From the NCBI RefSeq assembly GCF_014652695.1, contig NZ_BMZH01000005.1:62001-126000 (forward strand): 64,000 nt of DNA, written 5' to 3'. The stretch comes from Algimonas arctica. Lineage in GTDB: Bacteria; Pseudomonadota; Alphaproteobacteria; Caulobacterales; Maricaulaceae. Below the pieces are notes generated by a model, which saw only the letters and a list, made by a program, of their open reading frames with translations, made no database searches and was not told the origin of the DNA. Numbering within the stretch: position 1 is the first letter of the stretch; every line of letters begins with the position of its first letter. Position numbers and translations under genes: made by a program. This document shows, piece by piece, positions 60,909 to 64,000 of the stretch.

Positions 60909-61328
60909 CTACGTTGCGCGTTCAACAACCTCAATTTTAGACGACATGCCACGACCATCAAGTCCGTCTTTAAGCTGGACCAGCACATTGTGCTTAGCGT
61001 CCGGATCAAAGCGAAGGATGACAGACGCACCGGGTTTGTCGGCGAGTTGCCGCTCAATCCGAGCCAGAACACCGCCACAGGTCGAACGAACACCATCAAC
61101 AGAACATTGGTTATTCCCATCAACGTAAACGGTGATCGCCGGTGGAGGGTTCACGGGCGGTGGATCATCTTCTGGCGGAGGCGGTGGCTGCGTTAAATCA
61201 ACCGCAGTTTCGTCCAGAAAGACAGCTGTCACGATAAAGAAGATGAGCATGATGAAGACGATGTCGAGCATCGGTGTCATATCGACATCGGCTTCGTCGT
61301 CATTACTACGGCGGCGGGCGCGTCTCAT
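60909..61328 (-). CDS. exbD: ExbD/TolR family protein (first copy)
   Basis: A 139-residue protein. The membrane helix about 17-40 has Asp22 in DMTPMLDIVFIMLIFFIVTA. It is followed by a Pro-rich linker (PPPPPEDDPPPVNPPPA), unusual for ExbD and resembling the TonB linker, and a periplasmic domain with two cysteines (Cys75 and Cys83 region, NQCSVDGVRSTCGG). ATG 61328 is 11 bp after exbB. Two consecutive exbD genes are typical of TonB2-type operons in alphaproteobacteria. Confidence 0.9.
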   Translation of the reverse strand: MRRARRRSNDDEADVDMTPMLDIVFIMLIFFIVTAVFLDETAVDLTQPPPPPEDDPPPVNPPPAITVYVDGNNQCSVDGVRSTCGGVLARIERQLADKPGASVILRFDPDAKHNVLVQLKDGLDGRGMSSKIEVVERAT

Positions 61329-61339
61329 GAGCGAACCTC

Positions 61340-61870
61340 CTAAAGGGTAACTGTACGCTCGACGAGAAGCTCGTCAGCGAACTTAGCTGTTTCACGAGCA
61401 CTCCAGCTCGGCAAAACAGTAGAGAAGTAGAGACCAGACAAAGCGGCCATCATACCGGCCATTGTCGGGATTGTGGCGCGGAAGACCCCACCCGCCATCA
61501 GGCGTGCAGAACTTGATCCGGAATAGGCCAGGACATCGAACACATCGATCATGCCTGTCACAGTTCCGAGAAGACCAAGTAGCGGCGCTAAAGCCACCAA
61601 TGTCTTGATAATAGCCACGTTCGAAATCGTGCGTTCTTTGACCTGAGAGATCATTTCGTCACGAATGGCGAGCGCGCGCCATGACGAGCGATCCGTACGG
61701 GAATTCCACTCATCTCTCAGACGGCTTTTCATTGGCTTATGCGCAATGAGATAATAGGCGATCCGCTCGAGAATAAATGTCCACATAGCGAAGATAACAA
61801 TCGCGATCGGGATAAGGACGGGACCGCCCTGTTGTAGGAAGCTCTGAAGGCCGCCGATAATGTTGCCCAT
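61340..61870 (-). CDS. exbB: ExbB/TolQ family motor protein
   Basis: A 176-residue MotA/TolQ/ExbB protein with three membrane helices (about 13-35, 92-115, 135-158). The conserved LVALAPLLGLLGTVTGMIDVF segment near 87-107 and the Gly-rich MAGGVFRATIPTMAGMMAAL segment are diagnostic. It forms the pentameric proton-driven motor with ExbD. It starts 103 bp after the longer ExbB-like gene, and its stop is 11 bp before exbD. Confidence 0.93.
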   Translation of the reverse strand: MGNIIGGLQSFLQQGGPVLIPIAIVIFAMWTFILERIAYYLIAHKPMKSRLRDEWNSRTDRSSWRALAIRDEMISQVKERTISNVAIIKTLVALAPLLGLLGTVTGMIDVFDVLAYSGSSSARLMAGGVFRATIPTMAGMMAALSGLYFSTVLPSWSARETAKFADELLVERTVTL

Positions 61871-61973
61871 TGGGTCGTCCTTTCGGGGTCAGCAAGTGGG
61901 AGGGGCATAGCAAAAGCCTGCCCTCACCCGAGAAACCGGGAGCCCGCGCGACCGTCGCGCGGGCAACCAGAGC

Positions 61974-63359
61974 TTAGATATTGGTGACAGGCACGCCGGC
62001 GCTACGTGCTTCCACGTGGCGAGCAACGATACCGGCGGACTGCTCTTCCAATGTGGACTGAACAGAGCGGGCCAGAGACGCGGCGAAGCTGTGGATGATC
62101 AAGAGCGGGATCGCCGCAATCAGACCCAACATCGTGGTCACAAGGGCCACCGAGATACCGCCAGCCATGAGCTGTGGATCACCGGCACCATAGATCATCA
62201 TGGCTTGGAAGGTCTGGATCATACCGGTCACGGTACCGAGCAGGCCAAGCAGCGGTGCAATACCGGCGATCAGCTTGATGAAGTTCAAACCGAACTCCAA
62301 TTTCGGGCTTTCCTTAAGGATAGCTTCGTCCAGCTTAAGCTCGACTGTGTCGGCGTCAGCATTGCGAGCGCCTTCATAAGCCAACATGACACGGCCCAAA
62401 GCATTGGACTTAGAGGGCTGCGACTTCCGCTTCTGACCGGCAACCGCGATGCGGACCAAGAACAGGCGGATAATCAGGAGCAGACCGAACAGACCTGTCA
62501 ACGTACCTAGAACGATGATGATCATACCAATGATACCACCTTGTTTGGCACGTTCCCATGGACCAGGGCGCAGATCGAATGTTTTAAGCAATTCACCGCG
62601 TGTTGGATCGATTGGCGCATAAACCACCTCACCCGCACTAGCACTCAGTACACGACCAGCGGCAGATTGAATCGCACCACCGGGTTGTGCTGGCAGAAGC
62701 GAGAGGAGCGGCAGGCTTTCACCCGTCGACGCAGGCGGATTATACTGCAAGAAGCGACCTTCTGTATCGAAAGACACGAACGGACCGACACGTGTTACAG
62801 TTGTTTGACCGTCTGTCCCAGCAACCGCTGTGGTGAAGCTCTCAACTTCGCGCTGCTTACGAATTTCTTCCAGCATGGTCTGCCAGATCGCATTCAGATC
62901 GTTCGTTGATGGAAGCGCATCAGAATTAGCAACTCGCGCCAAAACTTCAGTCCGGTTTGGAAGCTGAGCTGTGATCAAGGAACGGTCCAAAGTCGATTTG
63001 AACTCACCCGCCATAGAGCGAGCCAGACCAAACACTTCACCAAACTCACCCTGAGCGAGCGTAAGCTCACCCTTGAGCTGATCGATTTGACGTTGGTTGC
63101 CAGTGAACGTTGCTTCAACACGGCGCGCTTGTGCTTCGAGTTGCGACAGCTCTGAACGAGCACGTTGCAATTCAGCCGTCTGTGTATTGGCATTCGCTTG
63201 GAATGAACTTACGCGGTCAGAGTTGACGCGTTGCTGTTCAGCAGCATCAGCACGAACTTGATTCAGGAGATCCTGAATAGAGGTGATCTGCCCAAACGCC
63301 GGAGCGGCGAGAAGAGCCGTTCCCGCCAGGGCGGCCATTGCGGATTTAAAGAACTTCAT
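61974..63359 (-). CDS. TtpC-like ExbB homologue with long periplasmic N-terminal domain
   Basis: A 461-residue protein of the TonB2-associated TtpC type. Signal peptide at 1-22 (AFG), a coiled-coil periplasmic region (about 30-130, rich in Gln, Glu, Arg), a globular segment (about 150-255), then a membrane helix (about 272-294) and a TolQ/ExbB domain (about 340-455, AGIAPLLGLLGTVTGMIQTF). In Vibrio, TtpC is essential to TonB2 energy transfer. Start ATG 63359 has GGGAAAG upstream; a longer open frame to 63734 overlaps the DUF3450 gene and is discarded. Confidence 0.92.
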   Translation of the reverse strand: MKFFKSAMAALAGTALLAAPAFGQITSIQDLLNQVRADAAEQQRVNSDRVSSFQANANTQTAELQRARSELSQLEAQARRVEATFTGNQRQIDQLKGELTLAQGEFGEVFGLARSMAGEFKSTLDRSLITAQLPNRTEVLARVANSDALPSTNDLNAIWQTMLEEIRKQREVESFTTAVAGTDGQTTVTRVGPFVSFDTEGRFLQYNPPASTGESLPLLSLLPAQPGGAIQSAAGRVLSASAGEVVYAPIDPTRGELLKTFDLRPGPWERAKQGGIIGMIIIVLGTLTGLFGLLLIIRLFLVRIAVAGQKRKSQPSKSNALGRVMLAYEGARNADADTVELKLDEAILKESPKLEFGLNFIKLIAGIAPLLGLLGTVTGMIQTFQAMMIYGAGDPQLMAGGISVALVTTMLGLIAAIPLLIIHSFAASLARSVQSTLEEQSAGIVARHVEARSAGVPVTNI

Positions 63360-63381
63360 GGTCTTATCTTTCCCTATTGGA

Positions 63382-64000
63382 TTAGTTGGCAGCCGTGACA
63401 GGCGCATAGATGACTTCAGGTGCTGCTTGTTCGCGAGCAACGCGGATTGTTTGACGGATTTGACCGATATCGACATCGTCGAGCGCGACCCAGCCTTTTG
63501 CGGCCATGTCATAACGCTTGGCCGAGTTGTCACGTTTATCAACGAAGATGAACGATGTCCGACCAAAGCGAATAAAGTCGACCACATTACCGGGCTCTTC
63601 AGGATGAACACCCTGATAGCTTTCTGTCGAATACCCGTAAGTTGCCTCAATCTTATAAGCATTGAGAACCTGACGATATTGCTCAGCCGGTGATACGGAT
63701 GGATTTGCCAGTGCGTTTTGAACACGCGTGACACGCGCTAGGCGCTCCGTCACACGAAACGGCACATCGGCCTTAATCGCATCTTCCAAAGCGACGGTCA
63801 TCCGCAGCATCATCGGGCTCATGCCCTGCTTGATCTGCTCAACTGTCCCAAGCTGGTTGCGAACCGAATTAATTTCGGACGCTTGGCTATCTAGGAAAAT
63901 TTGCTGTTGCGCGACAAAGAGGCGCGTGTTGTCCAACTGTTGCAGCACGGCGCGATATTCGCGAACGGCTGAACCAGCGGCGTCGTCAGCTTCTTCAACC
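63382..64000 (-). CDS. DUF3450 family exported protein, C-terminal part
   Basis: The first gene of the TonB2-type operon within the window, cut at its 5' end by the window edge; the frame is open through base 64000. The visible 205 residues are helical, beginning AGSAVREYRAVLQQLDNTRL, with a coiled-coil Gln/Leu-rich stretch. They continue with GMSPMMLRMTVALEDAIKAD and PFRVTERLARVTRV and a small beta domain, VVDFIRFGRTSFIFVDKRDN. This matches DUF3450, a periplasmic coiled-coil protein usually encoded just upstream of TtpC. It lies 22 bp before the TtpC-like gene. The missing N-terminus should hold a signal peptide. Confidence 0.88.
   Translation of the reverse strand, partial: VEEADDAAGSAVREYRAVLQQLDNTRLFVAQQQIFLDSQASEINSVRNQLGTVEQIKQGMSPMMLRMTVALEDAIKADVPFRVTERLARVTRVQNALANPSVSPAEQYRQVLNAYKIEATYGYSTESYQGVHPEEPGNVVDFIRFGRTSFIFVDKRDNSAKRYDMAAKGWVALDDVDIGQIRQTIRVAREQAAPEVIYAPVTAAN

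Noticed and set aside
1-64000. CRISPR arrays, tRNA/rRNA genes, insertion sequences or prophage genes.
   Set aside because: No regular repeat-spacer pattern, tRNA clover-leaf, transposase or phage protein motif was found on either strand by reading.

Overview
The window is a chromosomal segment of an alphaproteobacterium with GC in the mid-50s by eye. I favour the marine, stalked Hyphomonadaceae/Maricaulales-type lineages. Evidence: GapR (DUF2312), the RegB/RegA redox pair beside a SCO protein, COQ9, the small families DUF2093, DUF1289 and DUF2336, a HIG1-type protein next to a cobalamin adenosyltransferase, and housekeeping orders typical of this class (pepA-holC divergent from lptF-lptG; surA-pdxA-rsmA; fabD-fabG-acpP-fabF-mltG; rpsF-rpsR-rplI). 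The species cannot be named from this sequence. I saw no tRNA, rRNA, CRISPR array, prophage or insertion sequence.

Layout. 1-1.4 kb: the 3' end of folD and two small exported proteins. 1.4-8.4 kb (minus strand): a catabolic cluster with a saccharopine/lysine dehydrogenase-like protein, a divergent malonyltransferase-like protein, a fused alpha/beta 2-oxoacid dehydrogenase E1, glutaryl-CoA dehydrogenase, and two methylglyoxal-type detoxification genes. 8.4-13 kb: a tyrosine phosphatase whose 5' end overlaps a divergent lipid A operon (DUF374, waaA, lpxK, LpxL-type acyltransferase). 13.3-18.4 kb: a small acidic exported protein, then chorismate mutase, M23 peptidase, DUF2093 and xseA. Upstream of xseA lies an NhaP-type antiporter followed by a decayed second copy of the xseA 5' end. 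18.4-25.3 kb: a CapA-like lipoprotein, an ABC exporter with COQ9, an EF-hand protein and gapR.

25.5-29.7 kb: a HIG1/cobalamin adenosyltransferase pair, SCO, RegB/RegA and fasciclin, a respiratory and redox neighbourhood. 30.9-35.1 kb: a corrinoid methyl-transfer operon (corrinoid protein, DUF1638, methyltetrahydrofolate methyltransferase, ferredoxin-ASKHA reactivase) with no substrate-specific methyltransferase in view. 35.1-44.5 kb: holC/pepA, lptFG, surA, pdxA, rsmA, gmk; lptD is absent from its usual place. 44.5-51.3 kb: fatty-acid synthesis genes divergent from ribosomal protein genes (L9 carries a long acidic tail), then panD. 51.4-57 kb: a single-domain asparaginase, a divergent VOC/LysR pair, an oligopeptidase and DUF2336.

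57-64 kb: a TonB2-type energy-transduction operon, DUF3450 - ExbB with periplasmic N-terminus - ExbB - ExbD - ExbD - TonB - TPR, closed by a strong terminator. A second TonB with a long cytoplasmic N-terminus follows behind its own promoter. Together these loci show an aerobic Gram-negative cell with lipopolysaccharide, TonB-dependent uptake, redox-controlled respiration and B12-dependent one-carbon metabolism. The most distinctive points are the xseA remnant bracketing nhaP, the incomplete corrinoid system, the glutaryl-CoA cluster and the two-TonB arrangement.
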